A stretch of DNA of 64,000 nucleotides from Calliopsis andreniformis (taxonomy: Eukaryota; Arthropoda; Insecta; Hymenoptera; Andrenidae): the NCBI RefSeq assembly GCF_051401765.1, contig NW_027480422.1, forward strand, positions 17,068,001-17,132,000, in the 5' to 3' direction. Below the pieces are notes generated by a model. That model saw nothing but the letters and a program-made list of their open reading frames with translations, did not search any database and had not been told where the DNA came from. Shown here in pieces: positions 1 through 13,778 of this stretch (its first letter is position 1; every line of letters starts with the position of its first letter). A program made the translations under genes and the position numbers.

Positions 1-3000
1 TCTAAGGCCCTAACTATTCGGCCTGGTGGACCAACGCCCTAGAGTGAAGCCTAGGTTGCACGGAACTTAGAAATGCCCATTACTTTCACACTGGTGTTAA
101 TTACTCCTGTTATACGATGGAATAACTGTTGTACTTTTATTTTATTTTGTGCTTCTGGCGATGACTTCTAAGGTCCTAGCTATTCGATCTGGTGGAGCGA
201 CGCTCGATAGTGAAGCCTAGGTTGCCCGGAACTGAGAAATGACCATCACCTTCACTCTGGTTGCAATTATTCCTGTTATACGATGGAAAAACTGTGGTAT
301 TTATATTGTATTTTATGCTTCTGGCGTAGGCTTCTTAGGCCCTAACTATTCGATCTGGGGGAACCACGCCCTAGACTGAAGCCTAGGTTGCCCGGAACGT
401 AGAAATGACCATCACTTTCACACTGGTTGCAATTATTCCTGTTATACGATGGAAAAAGTGTTGTATTTATATTGTATTTTATGCTTCTGGCGTTGACTTC
501 TAAGGCCGCAGCTATTCGATGTGGTGGAGCAACGCCCTAGAGTGAAGCCTAGGTTGCCCGGAACGTAGAAATGACCATGCCTTTCAAACTGGTTGCAATT
601 ATTCCTGTTATACGATGGAAAAACTGTTGTATTTATATTATATTGTATGCTTCAGACGTTGACTTCTAAGGCCGTAGCTATTCGATGTGGTGGAGAAACG
701 CCCTAGAGAGAAGCCTAGGTTGCCCGGAAAGTAGAAATGACCATTACCTCCACACTGTTTGCATTTATTCATTTTATACAATGGAAAAAGTGTTGTATTT
801 ATATTGTTTTTTATAGTTATGGCGTTGACTTCTAAGGCCGTAGCTATTCGATGTGGTGGAGCAATGCCCTAGAGTGAAGCCTAGGATGCCCGCAACGTAG
901 AAATGACCATATCTTTCACACTGTTTGCAATTATTCCTGTTATACGATTGAAAAACTGTTTTATCTATATTGTGTTTTATGCTTCTGGCGTTGACTTCTA
1001 AGGCCGCAGCTAATCGATGTGGTGGAGAAACGCCCTAGAGTGAAGCCTAGATTGCCCGTAAAGTAGAAATGACCATACCTTTCACACTGGTTGCAGTTAT
1101 TCCTGTTATACGATGGAAAAGCTGTTGTATTTGTATTGTATTTTATGCTTCTGGCGTAGACTTCTTAGGCCCTAACTATTCGTTCTGGTGGAACGACGCC
1201 CTAGAGAGAAGCCTAGATTGCCCGGAACGTAGAAATGACCATAACTATCAGACTGGTTGCAATTATTCGTTTTATATGATGGGAAGACTGTTGTACATAT
1301 ATCGTACTTTATGCTTCTGGCGTTGACTTCATAGGCCCTAACTATTCGATCTGGTGGAGCAACGCCCTAGGGTGAAGCCTAGGTTGCCCTGAACGTAGAA
1401 ATAACCATAACTTTCATACTGGTTGCAATTATTCGTTTTATACAATGGAAAAACTGTTGTATTTATATTGTATTTTATGCTTCAGGCGTTGACTTCTTAG
1501 GCCCGAACTATTCGCTCTGGTTCAACAACGCCCTAGAGTGATGCCTAGGTTCCCCGGATCGTAGAAATGACCATTACTTGCACACAGTATGCATTTATTC
1601 CTTTTATACGATGGAAAAACTGTTGTATTTATTTTGTATTTGGTGCTCCTGGCGTTGACTTCTCAGGCCCTAACTATTGGATCTGGTGCACCAACGCCCT
1701 AGAGTGAAGCCTTGGTTGCCCGGAACGTAGAAATGACCATAGCTTTCACACTGGTTGCAATTATTCCTGTTATACAAGAGAAAAACTTTTGTATTCATAT
1801 TGTATTTTATGCTTCTGTCGTTGACTTCTTAGGCCCTATCTATTCGATCTGGCGGAGCAACGCCCTAGAGTGTAGCCTAGGTTGCCCGGAATGTAGAAAT
1901 GACCATCACTTTCACACTGGTTGCAATTATTCTTGTTATGCGATCGAAAAACTGTTGTATTTATTTTGCATTTTATGCCTCTGGCGTTGACTCCTAAGGC
2001 CGTAGCTATTCCATGTGGTGGAGCAACGCCCTAGAGTGAAGCCTAGGTTGCCCGGAACGTATAAATGACCATAGCTTTCATACTTGTTGCAATTATTCCT
2101 GTTATACAAGGGAAAAACTGTTGTATTTATATTGTATTTTATGCTTCTGGCGTTGACTTCTTAGTCCCTAACTATTCGATCTGGTGGAGCATGGCCCTAG
2201 AGTGAAGCCTAGGTTGCACGGAACGTAGAAATGCCCATTACTTTCACACTGGTGGCAATTATTCCTGTTATACGATGGAAAAAGTGTTGTATTTATATTG
2301 TATTTTATGCTTCTGGCGTTGACTACTATGGCCGCAGCTATTCGATGTGGTGGAGCAACGCCCTAGAGTGAAGCCTAGGTTGCCCGGAACGTAGAAATGA
2401 CAATAGCTTTCACACTGGTTGCAATTACTCGTTTTATACGATGGAAAGACTGTTGTATTTATATTGTATTTTATAGTTATGGCGTTGTCTTCTAGGGCCG
2501 TAGCTATTGGATCTGGCGGACCAACGCCATAGAGTGAAGCCTAGGTTGCTCGGAATGTAGAAATGACCATCACCTTCACACTGGTTGCAATTATTCTTGT
2601 TATACGATCGAAAAACTGTTGTATTTATTTTGCATTTTATGCCTCTGGCGTTGACTTCTTAGTCCCTAACTATTCGATCTGGTGGAGCATGGCCCTAGAG
2701 TGAAGCCTAGGTTGCACGGAACGTAGAAATGACCATTACTTCCTCACTGTTTGCAATTATTCATTTTATACAATGGAAAAACTGTTGTATTTATATTGTA
2801 TTTTATGCTTCTGGCATTGACTTCTAAGGCCCTAACTATTCGATGTGGTGGAGCTACGCCACAGAGCGAAACCTACGTTGCTCGGAACATAGAAATGACC
2901 ATAGCTTTCACACTGGTTGCAATTATTTCTGTTATACAAGGGAAAGACTGTTGTATTTATATTGTATTTTATGCTTCTGGCGTTGACTTCTTAGGCCCTA

Positions 3001-3320
3001 CCTATTCGATCTGGTGGAGCAACGCCCAAGAGTGTAGCCTAGGTTGCCCGGAATGTAGAAATGACCATCACTTTCACACTGGTTGCAATTATTCTTGTTA
3101 TACGATGGAAAAACTGTTGTATTTGTATTGTATTTTATGCCGCTGGCGTTGATTCCTAAGTCCCTGACTATTCGATCTGGTGGAGCAACGCTTTAGGGTG
3201 AAGCCGAGGTTGCCCGGAACGTAGAAATGACCGTAACTTTCATACTGGTTGCAATTATTCGTTTTATACCGTGGAAAGACTGTTGTATTTATATTGTATT
3301 TTATGCGTCTGGAGTTGTTT
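1..3320 (+). repeat. HOR A copy 1 (20-monomer variant)
   Basis: First copy of the 3486 bp unit A, here 3320 bp, or 20 monomers. It matches copy 2 at a constant offset of 3320 up to about 2656 and at an offset of 3486 afterwards, so exactly one 166 bp monomer is missing. Single-base differences from the other copies seen by eye are at 104 (C where copy 2 has T at 3424) and 2325 (A where copy 2 has T at 5645). The window opens here, so the array probably continues to the left. Confidence 0.95.
2640..2675 (+). other. Junction of an exact one-monomer deletion in HOR A copy 1
   Basis: Monomer 16 of the unit (ending at 2656) runs directly into monomer 18 (starting at 2657 with TCTTAGTCCC). Monomer 17, present at 5977-6142 in copy 2 and in each later copy, is absent. 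The true crossover could lie anywhere in the flanking sequence shared by neighbouring monomers. The loss of exactly 166 bp is what in-register unequal exchange produces. Confidence 0.9.
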
Positions 3321-5211
3321 TCTAAGGCCCTAACTATTCGGCCTGGTGGACCAACGCCCTAGAGTGAAGCCTAGGTTGCACGGAACTTAGAAATGCCCAT
3401 TACTTTCACACTGGTGTTAATTATTCCTGTTATACGATGGAATAACTGTTGTACTTTTATTTTATTTTGTGCTTCTGGCGATGACTTCTAAGGTCCTAGC
3501 TATTCGATCTGGTGGAGCGACGCTCGATAGTGAAGCCTAGGTTGCCCGGAACTGAGAAATGACCATCACCTTCACTCTGGTTGCAATTATTCCTGTTATA
3601 CGATGGAAAAACTGTGGTATTTATATTGTATTTTATGCTTCTGGCGTAGGCTTCTTAGGCCCTAACTATTCGATCTGGGGGAACCACGCCCTAGACTGAA
3701 GCCTAGGTTGCCCGGAACGTAGAAATGACCATCACTTTCACACTGGTTGCAATTATTCCTGTTATACGATGGAAAAAGTGTTGTATTTATATTGTATTTT
3801 ATGCTTCTGGCGTTGACTTCTAAGGCCGCAGCTATTCGATGTGGTGGAGCAACGCCCTAGAGTGAAGCCTAGGTTGCCCGGAACGTAGAAATGACCATGC
3901 CTTTCAAACTGGTTGCAATTATTCCTGTTATACGATGGAAAAACTGTTGTATTTATATTATATTGTATGCTTCAGACGTTGACTTCTAAGGCCGTAGCTA
4001 TTCGATGTGGTGGAGAAACGCCCTAGAGAGAAGCCTAGGTTGCCCGGAAAGTAGAAATGACCATTACCTCCACACTGTTTGCATTTATTCATTTTATACA
4101 ATGGAAAAAGTGTTGTATTTATATTGTTTTTTATAGTTATGGCGTTGACTTCTAAGGCCGTAGCTATTCGATGTGGTGGAGCAATGCCCTAGAGTGAAGC
4201 CTAGGATGCCCGCAACGTAGAAATGACCATATCTTTCACACTGTTTGCAATTATTCCTGTTATACGATTGAAAAACTGTTTTATCTATATTGTGTTTTAT
4301 GCTTCTGGCGTTGACTTCTAAGGCCGCAGCTAATCGATGTGGTGGAGAAACGCCCTAGAGTGAAGCCTAGATTGCCCGTAAAGTAGAAATGACCATACCT
4401 TTCACACTGGTTGCAGTTATTCCTGTTATACGATGGAAAAGCTGTTGTATTTGTATTGTATTTTATGCTTCTGGCGTAGACTTCTTAGGCCCTAACTATT
4501 CGTTCTGGTGGAACGACGCCCTAGAGAGAAGCCTAGATTGCCCGGAACGTAGAAATGACCATAACTATCAGACTGGTTGCAATTATTCGTTTTATATGAT
4601 GGGAAGACTGTTGTACATATATCGTACTTTATGCTTCTGGCGTTGACTTCATAGGCCCTAACTATTCGATCTGGTGGAGCAACGCCCTAGGGTGAAGCCT
4701 AGGTTGCCCTGAACGTAGAAATAACCATAACTTTCATACTGGTTGCAATTATTCGTTTTATACAATGGAAAAACTGTTGTATTTATATTGTATTTTATGC
4801 TTCAGGCGTTGACTTCTTAGGCCCGAACTATTCGCTCTGGTTCAACAACGCCCTAGAGTGATGCCTAGGTTCCCCGGATCGTAGAAATGACCATTACTTG
4901 CACACAGTATGCATTTATTCCTTTTATACGATGGAAAAACTGTTGTATTTATTTTGTATTTGGTGCTCCTGGCGTTGACTTCTCAGGCCCTAACTATTGG
5001 ATCTGGTGCACCAACGCCCTAGAGTGAAGCCTTGGTTGCCCGGAACGTAGAAATGACCATAGCTTTCACACTGGTTGCAATTATTCCTGTTATACAAGAG
5101 AAAAACTTTTGTATTCATATTGTATTTTATGCTTCTGTCGTTGACTTCTTAGGCCCTATCTATTCGATCTGGCGGAGCAACGCCCTAGAGTGTAGCCTAG
5201 GTTGCCCGGAA

Positions 5212-5553
5212 TGTAGAAATGACCATCACTTTCACACTGGTTGCAATTATTCTTGTTATGCGATCGAAAAACTGTTGTATTTATTTTGCATTTTATGCCT
5301 CTGGCGTTGACTCCTAAGGCCGTAGCTATTCCATGTGGTGGAGCAACGCCCTAGAGTGAAGCCTAGGTTGCCCGGAACGTATAAATGACCATAGCTTTCA
5401 TACTTGTTGCAATTATTCCTGTTATACAAGGGAAAAACTGTTGTATTTATATTGTATTTTATGCTTCTGGCGTTGACTTCTTAGTCCCTAACTATTCGAT
5501 CTGGTGGAGCATGGCCCTAGAGTGAAGCCTAGGTTGCACGGAACGTAGAAATG
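5212..5553 (+). repeat. Internal duplicated segment of HOR A, first arm
   Basis: The second half of monomer 12, all of monomer 13 and the first 75 bp of monomer 14 closely match 5876-6217, exactly four monomers (664 bp) downstream. Both arms carry the rare CGTATAAATGACC variant and the following GTTATACAAGGG. The unit therefore contains an old four-monomer-spaced duplication. It is repeated in every HOR A copy; only this instance is listed. Confidence 0.8.
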
Positions 5554-5875
5554 CCCATTACTTTCACACTGGTGGCAATTATTCCTGTTATACGATGGAA
5601 AAAGTGTTGTATTTATATTGTATTTTATGCTTCTGGCGTTGACTTCTATGGCCGCAGCTATTCGATGTGGTGGAGCAACGCCCTAGAGTGAAGCCTAGGT
5701 TGCCCGGAACGTAGAAATGACAATAGCTTTCACACTGGTTGCAATTACTCGTTTTATACGATGGAAAGACTGTTGTATTTATATTGTATTTTATAGTTAT
5801 GGCGTTGTCTTCTAGGGCCGTAGCTATTGGATCTGGCGGACCAACGCCATAGAGTGAAGCCTAGGTTGCTCGGAA

Positions 5876-6217
5876 TGTAGAAATGACCATCACCTTCACA
5901 CTGGTTGCAATTATTCTTGTTATACGATCGAAAAACTGTTGTATTTATTTTGCATTTTATGCCTCTGGCGTTGACTCCTATGGCCGTAGCTATTCGATGT
6001 GGTGGAGCAACGCCCTAGCGTGAAGCCTAGGTTGCCCGGAACGTATAAATGACCATAGCTTTCATACTTGTTGCAATTATTCCTGTTATACAAGGGAAAA
6101 ACTGTTGTATTTATATTGTATTTTATGCTTCTGGCGTTGACTTCTTAGTCCCTAACTATTCGATCTGGTGGAGCATGGCCCTAGAGTGAAGCCTAGGTTG
6201 CACGGAACGTAGAAATG
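5876..6217 (+). repeat. Internal duplicated segment of HOR A, second arm
   Basis: Counterpart of 5212-5553. It differs at a few bases (for example CACCTTC for CACTTTC, and CCCTAGCGTG for CCCTAGAGTG). The similarity ends 75 bp into monomer 18, at the same phase where the sixth HOR A copy later diverges (20162). Confidence 0.8.
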
Positions 6218-6806
6218 ACCATTACTTCCTCACTGTTTGCAATTATTCATTTTATACAATGGAAAAACTGTTGTATTTATATTGTATTTTATGCTTCTGG
6301 CATTGACTTCTAAGGCCCTAACTATTCGATGTGGTGGAGCTACGCCACAGAGCGAAACCTACGTTGCTCGGAACATAGAAATGACCATAGCTTTCACACT
6401 GGTTGCAATTATTTCTGTTATACAAGGGAAAGACTGTTGTATTTATATTGTATTTTATGCTTCTGGCGTTGACTTCTTAGGCCCTACCTATTCGATCTGG
6501 TGGAGCAACGCCCAAGAGTGTAGCCTAGGTTGCCCGGAATGTAGAAATGACCATCACTTTCACACTGGTTGCAATTATTCTTGTTATACGATGGAAAAAC
6601 TGTTGTATTTGTATTGTATTTTATGCCGCTGGCGTTGATTCCTAAGTCCCTGACTATTCGATCTGGTGGAGCAACGCTTTAGGGTGAAGCCGAGGTTGCC
6701 CGGAACGTAGAAATGACCGTAACTTTCATACTGGTTGCAATTATTCGTTTTATACCGTGGAAAGACTGTTGTATTTATATTGTATTTTATGCGTCTGGAG
6801 TTGTTT

Positions 6807-9800
6807 TCTAAGGCCCTAACTATTCGGCCTGGTGGACCAACGCCCTAGAGTGAAGCCTAGGTTGCACGGAACTTAGAAATGCCCATTACTTTCACACTGG
6901 TGTTAATTATTCCTGTTATACGATGGAATAACTGTTGTACTTTTATTTTATTTTGTGCTTCTGGCGATGACTTCTAAGGTCCTAGCTATTCGATCTGGTG
7001 GAGCGACGCTCGATAGTGAAGCCTAGGTTGCCCGGAACTGAGAAATGACCATCACCTTCACTCTGGTTGCAATTATTCCTGTTATACGATGGAAAAACTG
7101 TGGTATTTATATTGTATTTTATGCTTCTGGCGTAGGCTTCTTAGGCCCTAACTATTCGATCTGGGGGAACCACGCCCTAGACTGAAGCCTAGGTTGCCCG
7201 GAACGTAGAAATGACCATCACTTTCACACTGGTTGCAATTATTCCTGTTATACGATGGAAAAAGTGTTGTATTTATATTGTATTTTATGCTTCTGGCGTT
7301 GACTTCTAAGGCCGCAGCTATTCGATGTGGTGGAGCAACGCCCTAGAGTGAAGCCTAGGTTGCCCGGAACGTAGAAATGACCATGCCTTTCAAACTGGTT
7401 GCAATTATTCCTGTTATACGATGGAAAAACTGTTGTATTTATATTATATTGTATGCTTCAGACGTTGACTTCTAAGGCCGTAGCTATTCGATGTGGTGGA
7501 GAAACGCCCTAGAGAGAAGCCTAGGTTGCCCGGAAAGTAGAAATGACCATTACCTCCACACTGTTTGCATTTATTCATTTTATACAATGGAAAAAGTGTT
7601 GTATTTATATTGTTTTTTATAGTTATGGCGTTGACTTCTAAGGCCGTAGCTATTCGATGTGGTGGAGCAATGCCCTAGAGTGAAGCCTAGGATGCCCGCA
7701 ACGTAGAAATGACCATATCTTTCACACTGTTTGCAATTATTCCTGTTATACGATTGAAAAACTGTTTTATCTATATTGTGTTTTATGCTTCTGGCGTTGA
7801 CTTCTAAGGCCGCAGCTAATCGATGTGGTGGAGAAACGCCCTAGAGTGAAGCCTAGATTGCCCGTAAAGTAGAAATGACCATACCTTTCACACTGGTTGC
7901 AGTTATTCCTGTTATACGATGGAAAAGCTGTTGTATTTGTATTGTATTTTATGCTTCTGGCGTAGACTTCTTAGGCCCTAACTATTCGTTCTGGTGGAAC
8001 GACGCCCTAGAGAGAAGCCTAGATTGCCCGGAACGTAGAAATGACCATAACTATCAGACTGGTTGCAATTATTCGTTTTATATGATGGGAAGACTGTTGT
8101 ACATATATCGTACTTTATGCTTCTGGCGTTGACTTCATAGGCCCTAACTATTCGATCTGGTGGAGCAACGCCCTAGGGTGAAGCCTAGGTTGCCCTGAAC
8201 GTAGAAATAACCATAACTTTCATACTGGTTGCAATTATTCGTTTTATACAATGGAAAAACTGTTGTATTTATATTGTATTTTATGCTTCAGGCGTTGACT
8301 TCTTAGGCCCGAACTATTCGCTCTGGTTCAACAACGCCCTAGAGTGATGCCTAGGTTCCCCGGATCGTAGAAATGACCATTACTTGCACACAGTATGCAT
8401 TTATTCCTTTTATACGATGGAAAAACTGTTGTATTTATTTTGTATTTGGTGCTCCTGGCGTTGACTTCTCAGGCCCTAACTATTGGATCTGGTGCACCAA
8501 CGCCCTAGAGTGAAGCCTTGGTTGCCCGGAACGTAGAAATGACCATAGCTTTCACACTGGTTGCAATTATTCCTGTTATACAAGAGAAAAACTTTTGTAT
8601 TCATATTGTATTTTATGCTTCTGTCGTTGACTTCTTAGGCCCTATCTATTCGATCTGGCGGAGCAACGCCCTAGAGTGTAGCCTAGGTTGCCCGGAATGT
8701 AGAAATGACCATCACTTTCACACTGGTTGCAATTATTCTTGTTATGCGATCGAAAAACTGTTGTATTTATTTTGCATTTTATGCCTCTGGCGTTGACTCC
8801 TAAGGCCGTAGCTATTCCATGTGGTGGAGCAACGCCCTAGAGTGAAGCCTAGGTTGCCCGGAACGTATAAATGACCATAGCTTTCATACTTGTTGCAATT
8901 ATTCCTGTTATACAAGGGAAAAACTGTTGTATTTATATTGTATTTTATGCTTCTGGCGTTGACTTCTTAGTCCCTAACTATTCGATCTGGTGGAGCATGG
9001 CCCTAGAGTGAAGCCTAGGTTGCACGGAACGTAGAAATGCCCATTACTTTCACACTGGTGGCAATTATTCCTGTTATACGATGGAAAAAGTGTTGTATTT
9101 ATATTGTATTTTATGCTTCTGGCGTTGACTTCTATGGCCGCAGCTATTCGATGTGGTGGAGCAACGCCCTAGAGTGAAGCCTAGGTTGCCCGGAACGTAG
9201 AAATGACAATAGCTTTCACACTGGTTGCAATTACTCGTTTTATACGATGGAAAGACTGTTGTATTTATATTGTATTTTATAGTTATGGCGTTGTCTTCTA
9301 GGGCCGTAGCTATTGGATCTGGCGGACCAACGCCATAGAGTGAAGCCTAGGTTGCTCGGAATGTAGAAATGACCATCACCTTCACACTGGTTGCAATTAT
9401 TCTTGTTATACGATCGAAAAACTGTTGTATTTATTTTGCATTTTATGCCTCTGGCGTTGACTCCTATGGCCGTAGCTATTCGATGTGGTGGAGCAACGCC
9501 CTAGCGTGAAGCCTAGGTTGCCCGGAACGTATAAATGACCATAGCTTTCATACTTGTTGCAATTATTCCTGTTATACAAGGGAAAAACTGTTGTATTTAT
9601 ATTGTATTTTATGCTTCTGGCGTTGACTTCTTAGTCCCTAACTATTCGATCTGGTGGAGCATGGCCCTAGAGTGAAGCCTAGGTTGCACGGAACGTAGAA
9701 ATGACCATTACTTCCTCACTGTTTGCAATTATTCATTTTATACAATGGAAAAACTGTTGTATTTATATTGTATTTTATGCTTCTGGCATTGACTTCTAAG

Positions 9801-10292
9801 GCCCTAACTATTCGATGTGGTGGAGCTACGCCACAGAGCGAAACCTACGTTGCTCGGAACATAGAAATGACCATAGCTTTCACACTGGTTGCAATTATTT
9901 CTGTTATACAAGGGAAAGACTGTTGTATTTATATTGTATTTTATGCTTCTGGCGTTGACTTCTTAGGCCCTACCTATTCGATCTGGTGGAGCAACGCCCA
10001 AGAGTGTAGCCTAGGTTGCCCGGAATGTAGAAATGACCATCACTTTCACACTGGTTGCAATTATTCTTGTTATACGATGGAAAAACTGTTGTATTTGTAT
10101 TGTATTTTATGCCGCTGGCGTTGATTCCTAAGTCCCTGACTATTCGATCTGGTGGAGCAACGCTTTAGGGTGAAGCCGAGGTTGCCCGGAACGTAGAAAT
10201 GACCGTAACTTTCATACTGGTTGCAATTATTCGTTTTATACCGTGGAAAGACTGTTGTATTTATATTGTATTTTATGCGTCTGGAGTTGTTT
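6807..10292 (+). repeat. HOR A copy 3
   Basis: Complete 3486 bp unit at a constant offset of 3486 from copy 2. I saw no base difference from copy 2 when reading the two side by side. No sequence other than satellite. Confidence 0.95.
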
Positions 10293-13200
10293 TCTAAGGC
10301 CCTAACTATTCGGCCTGGTGGACCAACGCCCTAGAGTGAAGCCTAGGTTGCACGGAACTTAGAAATGCCCATTACTTTCACACTGGTGTTAATTATTCCT
10401 GTTATACGATGGAATAACTGTTGTACTTTTATTTTATTTTGTGCTTCTGGCGATGACTTCTAAGGTCCTAGCTATTCGATCTGGTGGAGCGACGCTCGAT
10501 AGTGAAGCCTAGGTTGCCCGGAACTGAGAAATGACCATCACCTTCACTCTGGTTGCAATTATTCCTGTTATACGATGGAAAAACTGTGGTATTTATATTG
10601 TATTTTATGCTTCTGGCGTAGGCTTCTTAGGCCCTAACTATTCGATCTGGGGGAACCACGCCCTAGACTGAAGCCTAGGTTGCCCGGAACGTAGAAATGA
10701 CCATCACTTTCACACTGGTTGCAATTATTCCTGTTATACGATGGAAAAAGTGTTGTATTTATATTGTATTTTATGCTTCTGGCGTTGACTTCTAAGGCCG
10801 CAGCTATTCGATGTGGTGGAGCAACGCCCTAGAGTGAAGCCTAGGTTGCCCGGAACGTAGAAATGACCATGCCTTTCAAACTGGTTGCAATTATTCCTGT
10901 TATACGATGGAAAAACTGTTGTATTTATATTATATTGTATGCTTCAGACGTTGACTTCTAAGGCCGTAGCTATTCGATGTGGTGGAGAAACGCCCTAGAG
11001 AGAAGCCTAGGTTGCCCGGAAAGTAGAAATGACCATTACCTCCACACTGTTTGCATTTATTCATTTTATACAATGGAAAAAGTGTTGTATTTATATTGTT
11101 TTTTATAGTTATGGCGTTGACTTCTAAGGCCGTAGCTATTCGATGTGGTGGAGCAATGCCCTAGAGTGAAGCCTAGGATGCCCGCAACGTAGAAATGACC
11201 ATATCTTTCACACTGTTTGCAATTATTCCTGTTATACGATTGAAAAACTGTTTTATCTATATTGTGTTTTATGCTTCTGGCGTTGACTTCTAAGGCCGCA
11301 GCTAATCGATGTGGTGGAGAAACGCCCTAGAGTGAAGCCTAGATTGCCCGTAAAGTAGAAATGACCATACCTTTCACACTGGTTGCAGTTATTCCTGTTA
11401 TACGATGGAAAAGCTGTTGTATTTGTATTGTATTTTATGCTTCTGGCGTAGACTTCTTAGGCCCTAACTATTCGTTCTGGTGGAACGACGCCCTAGAGAG
11501 AAGCCTAGATTGCCCGGAACGTAGAAATGACCATAACTATCAGACTGGTTGCAATTATTCGTTTTATATGATGGGAAGACTGTTGTACATATATCGTACT
11601 TTATGCTTCTGGCGTTGACTTCATAGGCCCTAACTATTCGATCTGGTGGAGCAACGCCCTAGGGTGAAGCCTAGGTTGCCCTGAACGTAGAAATAACCAT
11701 AACTTTCATACTGGTTGCAATTATTCGTTTTATACAATGGAAAAACTGTTGTATTTATATTGTATTTTATGCTTCAGGCGTTGACTTCTTAGGCCCGAAC
11801 TATTCGCTCTGGTTCAACAACGCCCTAGAGTGATGCCTAGGTTCCCCGGATCGTAGAAATGACCATTACTTGCACACAGTATGCATTTATTCCTTTTATA
11901 CGATGGAAAAACTGTTGTATTTATTTTGTATTTGGTGCTCCTGGCGTTGACTTCTCAGGCCCTAACTATTGGATCTGGTGCACCAACGCCCTAGAGTGAA
12001 GCCTTGGTTGCCCGGAACGTAGAAATGACCATAGCTTTCACACTGGTTGCAATTATTCCTGTTATACAAGAGAAAAACTTTTGTATTCATATTGTATTTT
12101 ATGCTTCTGTCGTTGACTTCTTAGGCCCTATCTATTCGATCTGGCGGAGCAACGCCCTAGAGTGTAGCCTAGGTTGCCCGGAATGTAGAAATGACCATCA
12201 CTTTCACACTGGTTGCAATTATTCTTGTTATGCGATCGAAAAACTGTTGTATTTATTTTGCATTTTATGCCTCTGGCGTTGACTCCTAAGGCCGTAGCTA
12301 TTCCATGTGGTGGAGCAACGCCCTAGAGTGAAGCCTAGGTTGCCCGGAACGTATAAATGACCATAGCTTTCATACTTGTTGCAATTATTCCTGTTATACA
12401 AGGGAAAAACTGTTGTATTTATATTGTATTTTATGCTTCTGGCGTTGACTTCTTAGTCCCTAACTATTCGATCTGGTGGAGCATGGCCCTAGAGTGAAGC
12501 CTAGGTTGCACGGAACGTAGAAATGCCCATTACTTTCACACTGGTGGCAATTATTCCTGTTATACGATGGAAAAAGTGTTGTATTTATATTGTATTTTAT
12601 GCTTCTGGCGTTGACTTCTATGGCCGCAGCTATTCGATGTGGTGGAGCAACGCCCTAGAGTGAAGCCTAGGTTGCCCGGAACGTAGAAATGACAATAGCT
12701 TTCACACTGGTTGCAATTACTCGTTTTATACGATGGAAAGACTGTTGTATTTATATTGTATTTTATAGTTATGGCGTTGTCTTCTAGGGCCGTAGCTATT
12801 GGATCTGGCGGACCAACGCCATAGAGTGAAGCCTAGGTTGCTCGGAATGTAGAAATGACCATCACCTTCACACTGGTTGCAATTATTCTTGTTATACGAT
12901 CGAAAAACTGTTGTATTTATTTTGCATTTTATGCCTCTGGCGTTGACTCCTATGGCCGTAGCTATTCGATGTGGTGGAGCAACGCCCTAGCGTGAAGCCT
13001 AGGTTGCCCGGAACGTATAAATGACCATAGCTTTCATACTTGTTGCAATTATTCCTGTTATACAAGGGAAAAACTGTTGTATTTATATTGTATTTTATGC
13101 TTCTGGCGTTGACTTCTTAGTCCCTAACTATTCGATCTGGTGGAGCATGGCCCTAGAGTGAAGCCTAGGTTGCACGGAACGTAGAAATGACCATTACTTC

Positions 13201-13778
13201 CTCACTGTTTGCAATTATTCATTTTATACAATGGAAAAACTGTTGTATTTATATTGTATTTTATGCTTCTGGCATTGACTTCTAAGGCCCTAACTATTCG
13301 ATGTGGTGGAGCTACGCCACAGAGCGAAACCTACGTTGCTCGGAACATAGAAATGACCATAGCTTTCACACTGGTTGCAATTATTTCTGTTATACAAGGG
13401 AAAGACTGTTGTATTTATATTGTATTTTATGCTTCTGGCGTTGACTTCTTAGGCCCTACCTATTCGATCTGGTGGAGCAACGCCCAAGAGTGTAGCCTAG
13501 GTTGCCCGGAATGTAGAAATGACCATCACTTTCACACTGGTTGCAATTATTCTTGTTATACGATGGAAAAACTGTTGTATTTGTATTGTATTTTATGCCG
13601 CTGGCGTTGATTCCTAAGTCCCTGACTATTCGATCTGGTGGAGCAACGCTTTAGGGTGAAGCCGAGGTTGCCCGGAACGTAGAAATGACCGTAACTTTCA
13701 TACTGGTTGCAATTATTCGTTTTATACCGTGGAAAGACTGTTGTATTTATATTGTATTTTATGCGTCTGGAGTTGTTT
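10293..13778 (+). repeat. HOR A copy 4
   Basis: Complete 3486 bp unit, offset 6972 from copy 2, apparently identical to copies 2 and 3 by eye. Confidence 0.95.

Larger units (their letters stand above)
3321..6806 (+). repeat. HOR A copy 2 (complete 21-monomer reference copy)
   Basis: Complete 3486 bp unit, 21 x 166 bp, with monomer starts every 166 bp from 3321 to 6641. Useful markers are: monomer 1 with ATTCGGCCTGGTGG; monomer 2 with GCGACGCTCGATAG; monomer 5 with a variant AT tract (TTTTTTATAGTTATGG); monomer 19 (6309) with GGAGCTACGCCACAGAGCG; and monomer 21 ending GCGTCTGGAGTTGTTT. Monomers 5-10 (about 3985-4980) are the block shared with HOR C further right. Confidence 0.96.

Noticed and set aside
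1069..1326. 85-codon frames beginning at ATGACCAT and ending at TGGCGTTGA, present many times across the window
   Set aside because: Both ends are fixed monomer motifs. The frame covers parts of two monomers and is open only in monomer pairs that happen to lack stops. Satellite by-product, not a peptide family.
2751..3152. A 133-codon open frame, repeated at 6237, 9723, 13209 and 16695
   Set aside because: It spans monomers in shifting frames because 166 is not divisible by 3, recurs only because the HOR recurs, has low-complexity hydrophobic content from the AT-rich part of the monomer, and is broken in most other monomers. No sign of coding constraint.
5380..5390. TATA-box-like CGTATAAATG in some monomers
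   Set aside because: It is a one-base variant of the monomer constant stretch CGTAGAAATG. No transcription evidence can be drawn from it.
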